A stretch of 22,722 nucleotides of DNA from Aminivibrio sp. (GCA_018057035.1 JAGPEN010000006.1:1-22722), one strand, 5' to 3'; positions 14,979-22,411 are shown, counted from the stretch's first letter. Program-made: numbers and translations. The notes: generated by a model not told the origin, from the sequence alone.

Positions 14979-16004
14979 ATGGCTGAGTTTCTGGTAATTT
15001 CAACGGGAGGAACCATTGCGTCGAGGCCGGGAACGCATGGCCTGGCGCCGTCCCTTCCGGGAGAGGAGCTTATCACAGGCGTCAGGGGCCTGGAGCGTTT
15101 CGGCCGGATCACCGTCCTTGACCTGCTTTCCAAGGACAGTTCAAACATGTCCCCGGAGGACTGGAAGATGATGGCGGCATGTCTCAGGGCCGAGGAAAGG
15201 GAATATGACGGATTTCTCATTCTTCACGGAACGGACACCATGGCGTATTCCGCCTCCGCCCTCTCCTTCTTCCTCCCGGGATTTTCGAGGCCGGTCGTTA
15301 TTACGGGATCCATGCTCCCCATGGGTGATCCGGGTTCCGACGCCGAAGACAATATCCTGGAGGGTTTTATCTTTCTCAGTGCCCTGGCGGAACAGGGCAG
15401 AAAAGGCATCTCCATCGCCTTCCACGGCCATCTTATCCACGGCCCCCGTTCGCAGAAGATACTGAGCCATGACACCACCGCTTTTTCCAGCATCAATTAT
15501 CATGAATTGGGCTGTATCATGTCAGGAAAGGTGGTTCTGGGAACAAAACCATACCTCGCCGAAACCTACCCCGTGGATGTTTCTTCCCTCTCGGTGGAAA
15601 ACTCCATTTTCCTCGTCACTCTGTTTCCCGGCTTCAGGGCACGGTACCTGGAGCACCTGACGGACACCCAACCGCGGGCCATCGTTCTGGAGGCCCTGGG
15701 CCTGGGGGGCGTCCCCTACCTGGGTGAAAACCTCCTGCCCCCTATTGCCAGGTGCAGGGAGAAAAACATCCCGGTGATCATTACGACCCAGTGCGTGTAC
15801 GGAGGGGTGGACCTGAGCGTTTACGAAGTGGGAAGGAAAACCCTGGAACTGGGTGCAATCTCGGGGAAGGACATGACCCGTGAGGCGATCATTGCGAAAC
15901 TCATGATCACCCTCCCGACGGTAGGCCCCGACCGGCTGGAAACCCTCCTTCACGAAAACTTCTGCGACGAAATAACTCCCGGAGGTGTCCTCTCTCAGGG
16001 ATAA
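14979..16004 (+). CDS. L-asparaginase, type I (cytoplasmic)
   Basis: The ATG at 14979 lies 8 nt after GGGAG and 13 nt after the deacetylase stop. The 341-aa product lacks a signal peptide, as expected for the cytoplasmic type I enzyme. The two catalytic Thr motifs are present: STGGTIAS with nucleophile T12, and HGTDTMAYSASAL with T85-D86. The partner Lys fits K in GPRSQKI. It hydrolyses asparagine to aspartate and ammonia, useful to an amino-acid fermenter. ITTQCVYGG in the C-terminal half matches the type I allosteric region, where Cys-containing ITTQC is typical. The gene ends tail to tail with the TPR gene, the stops overlapping by 10 nt. A role beyond catabolism is not indicated. Confidence 0.93.
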   Translation: MAEFLVISTGGTIASRPGTHGLAPSLPGEELITGVRGLERFGRITVLDLLSKDSSNMSPEDWKMMAACLRAEEREYDGFLILHGTDTMAYSASALSFFLPGFSRPVVITGSMLPMGDPGSDAEDNILEGFIFLSALAEQGRKGISIAFHGHLIHGPRSQKILSHDTTAFSSINYHELGCIMSGKVVLGTKPYLAETYPVDVSSLSVENSIFLVTLFPGFRARYLEHLTDTQPRAIVLEALGLGGVPYLGENLLPPIARCREKNIPVIITTQCVYGGVDLSVYEVGRKTLELGAISGKDMTREAIIAKLMITLPTVGPDRLETLLHENFCDEITPGGVLSQG

Positions 16005-16666
16005 ATCGTACGGAAGAGAAGGGATGCCGCCTCCCGGTCCAGTTCAAGGAGCCTTTCGTATTGGGCCAGGGCCGAGGTGCGGTCTCCCAGTTCAATGCAG
16101 CACAGCCCGAGATCATACAGAATGGACGCTGAATCGTTCCGGAAAACAAGTCCCTGCCTGAGGACCTCCACAGCCTCAGCAAAACGGCCGGCGATCCTGT
16201 ACGCCCGTCCCAGGGCGCCGTACCCTTCCGCTTTTTTCGGCGCCTCATGGATAGCCGCCATGGCCGAAGCGAAAGATTCATCCCACCGCTCGAGCAGGGC
16301 AAGGCTTTCGCTGTTTCCCGCGAGGGCTTCGACCGACTGCGGTTCTTCGGCAAGGTACATTTCGTACAGCCTGACCGCTTGCCCGTGATTCCCCACCATA
16401 CGGGAAGCATGGGCGAGTTCAAGGAGAGCGGGAGAAAAACCCGGCCTCAGTTCCAGGGCCTGACGGGCCGCAGAGAAAGCTTTGCCCGGCTCCCTGTTGA
16501 GGTTGTAAGCCCTGGCGAGTTCCGCCTGTGCGACGGGATCGTCCGGAGCTTCCGCCGCCTTCAGAAGGGCATCCCTGAGTCCGCCGTGGGCAGCACCAGC
16601 ACCGAACAAACCGGAGGCTAGAAAGAAAACAAGAAAACACCACACGGCGGCAGCCCGTTTCTTCAT
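15995..16666 (-). CDS. Exported TPR-repeat protein
   Basis: The start ATG at 16666 overlaps the DUF2400 stop by 4 nt (ATGA), indicating translational coupling; a GTG at 16693 would place a charged leader before the signal peptide. The 223-aa product starts MKKRAAAVWCFLVFFLASGL, a clear signal peptide with a probable cleavage near GAAHG. The rest is made of about five tetratricopeptide repeats (for example AELARAYNLNREPGKAFSAA and YGALGRAYRIAGRFAEAVEV). It should be periplasmic and act as a protein-protein scaffold. Its partner is unknown. The 3' end overlaps the asparaginase gene on the other strand by 10 nt, so it needs no room for a classic terminator. Confidence 0.85.
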   Translation of the reverse strand: MKKRAAAVWCFLVFFLASGLFGAGAAHGGLRDALLKAAEAPDDPVAQAELARAYNLNREPGKAFSAARQALELRPGFSPALLELAHASRMVGNHGQAVRLYEMYLAEEPQSVEALAGNSESLALLERWDESFASAMAAIHEAPKKAEGYGALGRAYRIAGRFAEAVEVLRQGLVFRNDSASILYDLGLCCIELGDRTSALAQYERLLELDREAASLLFRTIYP

Positions 16667-17544
16667 TCTACCGTTCGTTCCCTTTCTTTCCACAGTTCAT
16701 CACCTTCCAGGCACATGCTGACAAACGCTTTCGCGTCCATCTCCCTGCGAATCCCGAACCGGGTGAGCACGAAATCATACTTCACCGGGTCCTCCGGAAC
16801 AAACTGTCTGAAAAGGCCGGTGACCTCAAGGGCCGTTTTCAGATCCGGGCTTTTTCGTTTCGTCAGGCCAAGGCACGAGCACATCCTGAACATGTGAACG
16901 TCCATGGGGAAAACCAGGTTCTCCGGCCCGAGTATTTTCCAGCCTCCCGGATCGACTCCGTCAGAACGTACCATCCATTTGAAAAACAGGAACAATCTCT
17001 TGCAGGCGCTCCCGTCTTCGGGAGAAGGGAGGAGGAAGCTCTTCCCGAGACCGCCCCCCGCACGGATCCCCCCGGAAAACAGGGCCGCCCCGCCAAGGAT
17101 ATCCCCGCTCCTGCTGAGGCAGTCCTCAAAAAAGGATTCGAGACGGCCGTACTTCCTGAGTGTCTTCCCGATTCCCGCAAGAAAAGAGGCCATTTCGCCC
17201 CCGGAAGTGAACCTGTGACGGAACCCTCCAAGGAGGCGGGAAAGCTCCCCGGCGGACGTCTCCAGAAGGAACGACCTCGGAGAGGGCCCCATGATCGTGA
17301 GCAGCCTGTCCGCGTTCCTGAGGATCTGGGCCACCCTTCCGTAGGCAATGGACGATACGGCAAGCCCGACGACCTCCCTCTCCTCGACCGTATCAAACAG
17401 GTAGAGCTTTTCCAGTGGATCCGGGGAAATGAATTCCCGGCGGTTCAGCCTGCGGTAGGCGTCCTCGAAGCGGGGCAGAAACCCGGCAAGGTTCCGTGCC
17501 TCTTCGGAAAGAATACCTTTTTCGGCGCTCTCACCTTCTCTCAT
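16663..17544 (-). CDS. DUF2400 / TIGR02757 family protein
   Basis: The ATG at 17544 gives 293 aa. Its ribosome binding site is poor, so the start is less certain than for other genes here. The family signature is strong in the second half: CKRLFLFFKWMVRSDGVDPG, LVFPMDVHMFRM, and the C-terminal FVPEDPVKYDFVLTRFGI. The N-terminal half contains the helical YLFDTVEEREVVGLAVSSIA segment. TIGR02757 proteins are cytoplasmic and resemble the helix-hairpin-helix GPD DNA glycosylase superfamily in overall pattern, but no catalytic function is established. The gene is 22 nt after the flavin reductase-like gene and coupled to the exported TPR gene, so the three likely form one transcript. No membrane segment is present. 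Confidence 0.85.
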   Translation of the reverse strand: MREGESAEKGILSEEARNLAGFLPRFEDAYRRLNRREFISPDPLEKLYLFDTVEEREVVGLAVSSIAYGRVAQILRNADRLLTIMGPSPRSFLLETSAGELSRLLGGFRHRFTSGGEMASFLAGIGKTLRKYGRLESFFEDCLSRSGDILGGAALFSGGIRAGGGLGKSFLLPSPEDGSACKRLFLFFKWMVRSDGVDPGGWKILGPENLVFPMDVHMFRMCSCLGLTKRKSPDLKTALEVTGLFRQFVPEDPVKYDFVLTRFGIRREMDAKAFVSMCLEGDELWKERERTVE

Positions 17545-17566
17545 ATCCAGAAAATGTTGGGTACCT

Positions 17567-18094
17567 TCACTTTACCTGGTTGAAGACGGCGGAGGGAGCA
17601 TTCGCAGGCGATTTTCCTTTTTTTACCCTGTGGTAATTGGCATAGGTGAGAGGAGTTCCTTCCTTCAGCAGCCGGGCCTTCTCAACCCGGCCGACGATCA
17701 GTTTGTGTGTGAAGACGTCCTGCACTGAAAGCACCTTGAGCTCAATGCCGGCAAGGGTATATTCCGTCACGAGGGGAAGGCCGCTTTCCCCGATATCATA
17801 GGTGCATTCACCGAACTTGTCGAATTCACGGCCGCAGCGGAAGCCAAAAACGCCTATGAATTTGAGCGGGACGGCATCCTCGAGGACGGAAATGGAAAAC
17901 CTGCCGCTTTTTTCCACGAGCTCGGTGGTGTAATTGTCCCTGTGCAGGCATGCCGCCATGCAGATGGGATCAGAGGTAAGCTGCATGAGGGCATTGATGA
18001 TCTGGCCGTTTTTTTTTCCTTCGTAGCTTGTGCTGAGGATGTACACTCCGTAACTTAAATTGAACAGGGCTCTCGGGTCAATGTGAGCGTCCAT
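17567..18094 (-). CDS. Flavin reductase-domain protein, Hrb-like without rubredoxin domain
   Basis: The ATG at 18094 is 6 nt after GGAGG; the product is 175 aa. It matches the FMN-binding flavin reductase domain of high-molecular-weight rubredoxin (Hrb)-type proteins: ALFNLSYGVYILST (9-22), the IINALMQLTSDP flavin-site strand, the NYTTELVEKSGRFSISVL helix-strand, and FGFRCGREFDKF. The domain ends in YHRVKKGKSPANAP, the linker after which Hrb proteins carry a rubredoxin domain. Here the gene stops soon after, at FNQVK, with no CxxC pairs. It could pass electrons from NAD(P)H to flavin or to separate rubredoxin-type partners. Placement beside desulfoferrodoxin and ferritin supports an oxygen/peroxide detoxification role. 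The electron donor and acceptor are inferred. Confidence 0.88.
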   Translation of the reverse strand: MDAHIDPRALFNLSYGVYILSTSYEGKKNGQIINALMQLTSDPICMAACLHRDNYTTELVEKSGRFSISVLEDAVPLKFIGVFGFRCGREFDKFGECTYDIGESGLPLVTEYTLAGIELKVLSVQDVFTHKLIVGRVEKARLLKEGTPLTYANYHRVKKGKSPANAPSAVFNQVK

Positions 18095-18119
18095 GGTTGT
18101 CCTCCCTTGGATAAGAAAT

Positions 18120-18144
18120 GAGCAGGAACGCGAGGTTCCTGCTC
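18120..18144 (-). terminator. Perfect hairpin between ferritin and flavin reductase genes
   Basis: GAGCAGGAAC (18120-18129) and GTTCCTGCTC (18135-18144) pair fully around a 5-nt loop. On the minus strand it is followed by ATTTCTTATCC, a weak T-rich tail. It may terminate the ferritin transcript, or sit at the 5' end of the next one, since TATCAT lies just upstream. Confidence 0.45.
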
Positions 18145-18191
18145 AATGATACACCAGTTTCGCACCAAGCGGAAAGCCGGGAAAAAACAGC

Positions 18192-18686
18192 CTAATCGGC
18201 CTTTCTCCCCCCGAGCTCCTTGTCCAGCATGTACATGCCGTGCCTTCCCTCCCCGATCATCTCCAGCTTTTTCACGATCTCGTCGGCGTTGGCCTCTTCC
18301 TCGACCTGTTCGCTGACGAACCACTGGAGAAAGACCTGGCTTGCATAGTCCTTTTCGGCCACGGCAAGGTCCATGAGGTCGTTGATCCGCCTGGTGACGT
18401 ACCGCTCATGCTCATAGGCTCCCTTGAACACTTCGAGAGCGGATGCCCATTCTTCCCGGGGGCATTCGATGGCCTTGTATTTTACCCGTCCGCCCCGCTC
18501 TACGATATAGGAGGCAAATTTCATGGCATGTTCCATTTCCTCTTCCGCCTGGACTTTCATCCAGTGAGCCATGCCGTTCAGATCAACCGAGTTCAGGTAC
18601 GCGGACATGGAGAGATAAATATAGGCGGAATACAGTTCAGCATTGATCTGGTCGTTAAAAGCGTCTTCAATTTTCTTGCTGATCAT
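18192..18686 (-). CDS. Ferritin
   Basis: The ATG at 18686 follows the desulfoferrodoxin stop by 2 nt; the ribosome binding site lies within that gene's end (AAGGTGG). The 164-aa product is a typical prokaryotic ferritin. Ferroxidase-centre residues fall at the standard positions: E17, E50, H53, E94, Q127 and E130, with the third-site residues E49, E126 and E129 also present. It oxidises Fe(II) and stores the mineral in a 24-subunit cytoplasmic shell, limiting Fenton chemistry. It lacks the Met ligand and heme motif of bacterioferritin. Cotranscription with desulfoferrodoxin pairs superoxide reduction with iron sequestration. A hairpin 48 nt after its stop may end or attenuate the transcript. 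Confidence 0.95.
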   Translation of the reverse strand: MISKKIEDAFNDQINAELYSAYIYLSMSAYLNSVDLNGMAHWMKVQAEEEMEHAMKFASYIVERGGRVKYKAIECPREEWASALEVFKGAYEHERYVTRRINDLMDLAVAEKDYASQVFLQWFVSEQVEEEANADEIVKKLEMIGEGRHGMYMLDKELGGRKAD

Positions 18687-18688
18687 TC

Positions 18689-19051
18689 TTAGAGATCCAC
18701 CTTCCATAAACCGTGAATATTGCAGTATTCCCTGCTCTTCTTGGGCGCAAAGGCACCGAAGACAGCTTCGGCAGGCTCACCCGGATTCAGGAATTTCCTG
18801 CAGATCCTTTCTCCGTCCATGATCTCGATGAACTCGATGTAATGTTCGTTCGTCATGGGGTGAGGAACGCTGCCCACCTTGACCTTGTTCCCCTCGACGA
18901 CCGGCACATGCTTCTCAGTGGCAGAATCGGCGGTTTTTTCCTCGAGGAGCTTCATTGGCTGCCCGCAGCACACGAGATCTCCCCCTCCTACGTGAAGGAG
19001 TTCGACCACATTGCCGCACAGTTCGCATTTAAAAACATCCAGCTTCTTCAT
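18689..19051 (-). CDS. dfx: Desulfoferrodoxin (superoxide reductase)
   Basis: The ATG at 19051 lies 11 nt after AGGAGG; the 120-aa length fits the two-iron class. The N-terminal desulforedoxin domain has the FeCys4 ligands C9, C12, C28 and C29. The catalytic FeHis4Cys centre is visible as EKHVPVV (Glu-Lys-His), then [14 protein letters not shown] and the C-terminal [10 protein letters not shown]. It reduces superoxide to hydrogen peroxide in the cytoplasm with electrons from rubredoxin or similar carriers, a hallmark of anaerobes that avoid oxygen-forming superoxide dismutase. It is the first gene of an operon with ferritin and has an extended -10 promoter about 56 nt upstream. The gene name follows common usage. 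Confidence 0.96.
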   Translation of the reverse strand: MKKLDVFKCELCGNVVELLHVGGGDLVCCGQPMKLLEEKTADSATEKHVPVVEGNKVKVGSVPHPMTNEHYIEFIEIMDGERICRKFLNPGEPAEAVFGAFAPKKSREYCNIHGLWKVDL

Positions 19052-19106
19052 CCCGTTTCTTTCCTCCTTTTGACATGAAATGACGTTGTTATTTGTAAAC
19101 GGATTC

Positions 19107-19115
19107 ATTATAGCA
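19107..19115 (-). promoter_or_regulatory. Extended -10 promoter of the desulfoferrodoxin/ferritin operon
   Basis: TGCTATAAT on the minus strand is a perfect extended -10 without a -35 match. Transcription would start near 19100, leaving a leader of about 50 nt. I see no convincing Fur or PerR box around it. Confidence 0.55.
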
Positions 19116-19197
19116 TTTATTTGTTCTTTTTCCCGGAGACGTTGGATAAGGTTCCTTTCCGGCAGCGCGGAATGCCTTCATTCGACGCTTTATCCCG

Positions 19198-19213
19198 CCG
19201 ATACATATATCGG
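19198..19213. promoter_or_regulatory. Inverted repeat upstream of the exported LpoB/FlgT-like gene
   Basis: CCGATA-CATA-TATCGG is a perfect 6-bp inverted repeat with a 4-bp centre, located 35 bp before the ATG at 19248. It lies where that gene's promoter should be. No convincing promoter was found, only weak hexamers around it. Confidence 0.35.
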
Positions 19214-19247
19214 GAATAGCGCCAAGAATTTCGCGGAGGCTGAAGCC

Positions 19248-20273
19248 ATGATACCGACACTGAAGAAAAGCGTTGCCGCCCTTGTATTGTTCCTGTGCAT
19301 TTTCCTTTCAGCAGATGCGGGTGCATCGGGAAGAAAAACGGTGCTTCTCCTGCCGACGCTGAATTTCACGGGATACGAAATTTGGGAAAGCAAATATTAT
19401 CCCGTCAATGTCCTTGAACAAAAAATGAACGAGTATCTCGCCTCCCTTCTCCGAAGGGATCCTTTCACCGAAGTCCGGCTTCTCGACGAAACGGGGGCGG
19501 AACGATGGTTCGCCGGTGAACGCAGGCCGGGAGACTACGCCGTCCAGATGGAGCTTTTTTCCGTTCTTGCCAAGGAACGGGAGGTGCTGGGGTCCTTCGA
19601 GAAAGGAGATGTCTCTCTCCGGGTCAGAGTGTATGACGGGAGAAGCGGACAAATGCAGGATTCCAGGATTGCCTCCGGAAAGGACCAGCGGTACACTTTT
19701 AACCCCGGAGACGACAGACTGTATTTTCTGAACGCAAGGGAATACCCGGTGCTCGAAATACTGCAGACCAACCTTTTCAACCGGATACACAAGGACGGGC
19801 TCGACCTTCTCAGGCTGACCCCTCCCGACAAGGGGCAAAAAATGAGCCGGCCCACATGGAAGCAGTTTTCTTCCACATCCCACTGGCAGGCATTCAAAAA
19901 CGCGATCGCCGACGCGGCGGGAGGAATATCCGGGGCCGGCGAGGAAGAATTCTCCCTCACCGGAAGGATCATCGCCCCTACTGCCGATTCCACTCCCAGG
20001 AGGAGAGAATACATCATCACCCTCGGCAGGGAAGACTCCCTGGCAGTAGGAGATATCCTTCAGGTGGTACGGGGAGATTCCTACATCACCGTTGACCCGG
20101 AAAATCCGGTGGTTGTCGTTCCCAGGGTGGTGGGAAACGTGAAAGTTACGAAGCTGATGGATTCCGAATCGGTTGTGGTACTGCTCAACGAAAAATCCAA
20201 GGATCCCGTACAGCTCAACGACCTGGTGAAAGTGTCGAGCTTCGGGACGAAAAAGGCGGCGCCGCTGAAATGA
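19248..20273 (+). CDS. Exported protein with LpoB/CsgG-like N-half and FlgT-like C-half
   Basis: The ATG at 19248 is 8 nt after GGAGG; earlier in-frame starts lie within the divergent promoter region. The 341-aa product starts MIPTLKKSVAALVLFLCIFL, a signal peptide. The mature N-terminal half (KTVLLLPTLNFTGYEIW, then LEQKMNEYLASLL and the strand VSLRVRVYDGRSGQ) resembles the fold of LpoB/CsgG-type lipoproteins in pattern. The C-terminal domain (EYIITLGREDSLAVGDILQV, then VGNVKVTKLMDSESVVVLL and LNDLVKV) has the beta-barrel signature of the FlgT C-terminal domain. Both are inferences from pattern, without catalytic residues. It overlaps the next gene by 4 nt (ATGA). No outer-membrane Cys is present, so it is expected in the periplasm. 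Confidence 0.6.
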   Translation: MIPTLKKSVAALVLFLCIFLSADAGASGRKTVLLLPTLNFTGYEIWESKYYPVNVLEQKMNEYLASLLRRDPFTEVRLLDETGAERWFAGERRPGDYAVQMELFSVLAKEREVLGSFEKGDVSLRVRVYDGRSGQMQDSRIASGKDQRYTFNPGDDRLYFLNAREYPVLEILQTNLFNRIHKDGLDLLRLTPPDKGQKMSRPTWKQFSSTSHWQAFKNAIADAAGGISGAGEEEFSLTGRIIAPTADSTPRRREYIITLGREDSLAVGDILQVVRGDSYITVDPENPVVVVPRVVGNVKVTKLMDSESVVVLLNEKSKDPVQLNDLVKVSSFGTKKAAPLK

Positions 20274-21130
20274 AGAAAGCTTGTTGTATCATCCCCTGGG
20301 TCCTTCTTTTCTTCTGGGCAATTCCTGCACTTCATGAAATCCGGCCCGCCTGGGGAAACGGAGTGGTCGTCAACGAATCAGAAGATTCAGCTCCGAAACC
20401 AAAACCTAAAGCGAAGCCGGCAAAAAAAGCCCCGGCCCGCAAAAGCACAGGGGCTGCGGAAAAAAAGGAAGTGCAGAAAGAAACGGAACCGCTTCCGAGG
20501 GTGAATCTTTCTCTCCAGCAGGGGCTTGTTCTTCTTGAACAGCGGTATTTCACCAGGGCAACCCCTCTTCTTGAACGGGCAGTGCTGGAAGAACCGGGCA
20601 ATCCGGTTGCATGGCATGCTCTCGGAAGGGCGTTCCATGAGCGGGGCTTGTTCTCCAGGGCACAGGAAGCCTACAAAAAAGCTCTTGAAGCGGAACCGGA
20701 ATATCCCCCCCTCTCCAGGTTTCTTGCCTATCCTTCAGGAGACGGACGAAAACCTCTCTGGGATCCCAGGCGGCCGGGGAGGATTGAAGCCTTGCCGGCA
20801 GCGACAGGAGGATTCGCAGTCCTTCCACCGGAGGAAACACCGGTCCCGCAGAGCGAAGCTCCGGTTTACAATCCCCCTCTTCCTCCCGAGTCGGCTCAAA
20901 AAGAAATGCTGGCACTTCCCGCACCGGATGCTTCTTCCGCTCCAAAGCAGACTCCTTCCGGAAAGGGCAACGGCAAATTGCGTCCCTTCGTCCCTGTGCG
21001 CATCGTAATTGCCCCGCAGACCGAAGAAAACGCCAAAACGACAGAGGTCCAGCAGCCCCCTGCCGCGGGACCGGACGGCCAGGTCCCTGGATACGTTCCT
21101 CCAGCTCCCCCTGAAGGAAAAGCGGACTGA
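20270..21130 (+). CDS. Exported TPR protein with Lys/Pro-rich linkers
   Basis: The ATG at 20270 overlaps the preceding stop by 4 nt, so the two are translationally coupled. The 286-aa product has a signal peptide (MKKACCIIPWVLLFFWAIPA), then a basic Lys/Pro/Ala-rich segment near residues 42-62 (PKPKPKAKPAKKAPARKS). Two TPR units follow at about 78-145 (LSLQQGLVLLEQRYFTRATP and AWHALGRAFHERGLFSRAQE). A long Pro-rich, probably disordered C-terminal tail ends PPAPPEGKAD. Lys/Pro linkers of this kind often span peptidoglycan, so it may be periplasm-spanning. The partner is likely the upstream LpoB/FlgT-like protein. No enzyme motif is seen. Confidence 0.75.
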   Translation: MKKACCIIPWVLLFFWAIPALHEIRPAWGNGVVVNESEDSAPKPKPKAKPAKKAPARKSTGAAEKKEVQKETEPLPRVNLSLQQGLVLLEQRYFTRATPLLERAVLEEPGNPVAWHALGRAFHERGLFSRAQEAYKKALEAEPEYPPLSRFLAYPSGDGRKPLWDPRRPGRIEALPAATGGFAVLPPEETPVPQSEAPVYNPPLPPESAQKEMLALPAPDASSAPKQTPSGKGNGKLRPFVPVRIVIAPQTEENAKTTEVQQPPAAGPDGQVPGYVPPAPPEGKAD

Positions 21131-21136
21131 TCTTCT

Positions 21137-21164
21137 TTCACCTACGGCCTTTCCCCGATATAAT
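21137..21164 (+). promoter_or_regulatory. sigma70-type promoter for the gene at 21229
   Basis: TTTCAC at 21137-21142 and TATAAT at 21159-21164 are separated by 16 nt. The predicted start near 21171 gives a leader of about 58 nt. Confidence 0.6.
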
Positions 21165-21228
21165 GCAAAGGTATGAAAGCGCCCTCTGCAGAAATGCGAG
21201 GCACTCTTCGAAAGGAGGACTTTCGGGT

Positions 21229-22023
21229 ATGAAACGACTGCCCCTTTTTCTTCTCGTTTTTTTCCTGGCCTCTCTGCCGTCAGCGTCTGGCGGCGCATCT
21301 TCCGTTTATGTCGTGGAACCTGTCCTCGTAAACCAGCCGGCCTATGCAGGAATGAATTTTTACGTGTACCGGCCCTACAACCTCCCTGAAGGATGGTACC
21401 TCACTTTTGACGGATATCCCGTTGCACGGACTTCATCAGGAGTCTGGGTTTACGGCGCAATGAGCGGGAACGGTCTTGTCCAGACCGCTTTTATCGTTGG
21501 TTCGGTCAATCCGGCAACTCTCCCTCTGGCCCAGTACCCCGTGCCCGCCGCTGTTGCCTCCGTTTCCCAGGTCCAGGTGCTTCCGCTTGCAGGAACGCCC
21601 AATCAGGTTCGACCTCAGCAGCCCATCGCGCCTTCTCTGTCTTCATCCGGCGGGATGCTGCTCCCGATGTACATCCCCTCCTGGTCCACAAACTCTTCTT
21701 TTAACGCTGTCGGTTCCTGGAACCGCCTCGTGGACAGGATGGGAATCCTGGATACCCCGAGAGTGCCCATCGCATGGAAAGGTGACCGTCCGAAGGCCAT
21801 CTACGCCTGGACAGGGAGAAGCTGGTACCAGATGGTATCTTCCTCGACGGACATTCCGGAAAAAGCTTCCGAGATACTGAAGGGTCATCTGTACTCTCTC
21901 ACAAGGATGGTCCACGGAAACAACATGCGCTGGCTCGACAGCGATACGCCTCTTCTTGCCCACCAGGCGGCAGTGTGGGGATACCTCTGGATGGGCAGGA
22001 TTTCGCCCCTGGCGGAAAATTAG
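21229..22023 (+). CDS. Exported hypothetical protein, 264 aa
   Basis: The ATG at 21229 follows AAAGGAGG by 10 nt; the longer frame begins inside the promoter. The N-terminus MKRLPLFLLVFFLASLPSAS is a signal peptide with cleavage near SGGA. The next 80 residues are aromatic and beta-rich (NFYVYRPYNLPEGWYLTFDG, then GVWVYG). A Pro/Gln/Ser-rich linker follows around 115-150, and a second folded part (PRVPIAWKGDRPKAIYAWTG, then SWYQM) precedes a helical end. I recognise no family. It has its own promoter and is followed 25 nt later by another small exported protein gene, so the two form a unit. A surface or cell-wall role is possible but unproven. Confidence 0.75.
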   Translation: MKRLPLFLLVFFLASLPSASGGASSVYVVEPVLVNQPAYAGMNFYVYRPYNLPEGWYLTFDGYPVARTSSGVWVYGAMSGNGLVQTAFIVGSVNPATLPLAQYPVPAAVASVSQVQVLPLAGTPNQVRPQQPIAPSLSSSGGMLLPMYIPSWSTNSSFNAVGSWNRLVDRMGILDTPRVPIAWKGDRPKAIYAWTGRSWYQMVSSSTDIPEKASEILKGHLYSLTRMVHGNNMRWLDSDTPLLAHQAAVWGYLWMGRISPLAEN

Positions 22024-22048
22024 CATTCGAGGAAGGGAGGCCATTCTC

Positions 22049-22411
22049 ATGAAAACCGGCGGCACGTACACTCGACCTCTTATTCCCATCCTGTCTGCAG
22101 CGGCCTGTTTTTTTCTTTTTCTTTTTCTGCCTCTTCCCGCCCATTCAGCCCCTCTTCAGCATTTCACTTCTCCGGCGCTGATTTCAAAACCCGATTACCC
22201 GGACAGGTTCACCGCTCCATTTGTTGAGCCCGCCGACCCTGTTCTGAAAACACCCTTCCTTCTTTCCAGTGACGGATACATTTATTCCGTCGATCCTCGG
22301 GGAGTGAGAACATATACTCTCCCTCTCTCTTACGGATTTCCCTCACTGCCCGTCATAGTCCCTTATTTTTACGTACCCGTTATTATGATACCTTCCCAGC
22401 CGGTCCATTAG
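22049..22411 (+). CDS. Small exported hypothetical protein, 120 aa
   Basis: The ATG at 22049 is 8 nt after GGAAGGGAGG. The 120-aa product carries a signal peptide (MKTGGTYTRPLIPILSAAAC, then FFLFLFLPLPAHSAP). The mature part of about 83 residues is rich in Pro, Tyr, Phe and Val. It has DGYIYSVDPRGVRTYTLPLS in the middle and ends in alternating hydrophobic strands (PVIVPYFYVPVIMIPSQPVH), suggesting beta structure or insertion into a larger assembly. No Cys is present in the mature part. It is 25 nt downstream of the other exported protein gene and likely cotranscribed. The family is unknown. A weak hairpin follows the stop. Confidence 0.65.
   Translation: MKTGGTYTRPLIPILSAAACFFLFLFLPLPAHSAPLQHFTSPALISKPDYPDRFTAPFVEPADPVLKTPFLLSSDGYIYSVDPRGVRTYTLPLSYGFPSLPVIVPYFYVPVIMIPSQPVH

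Noticed and set aside
19095..19120. Fur or PerR box at the desulfoferrodoxin promoter
   Set aside because: The region is AT-rich, but the inverted symmetry is poor and does not match either consensus.
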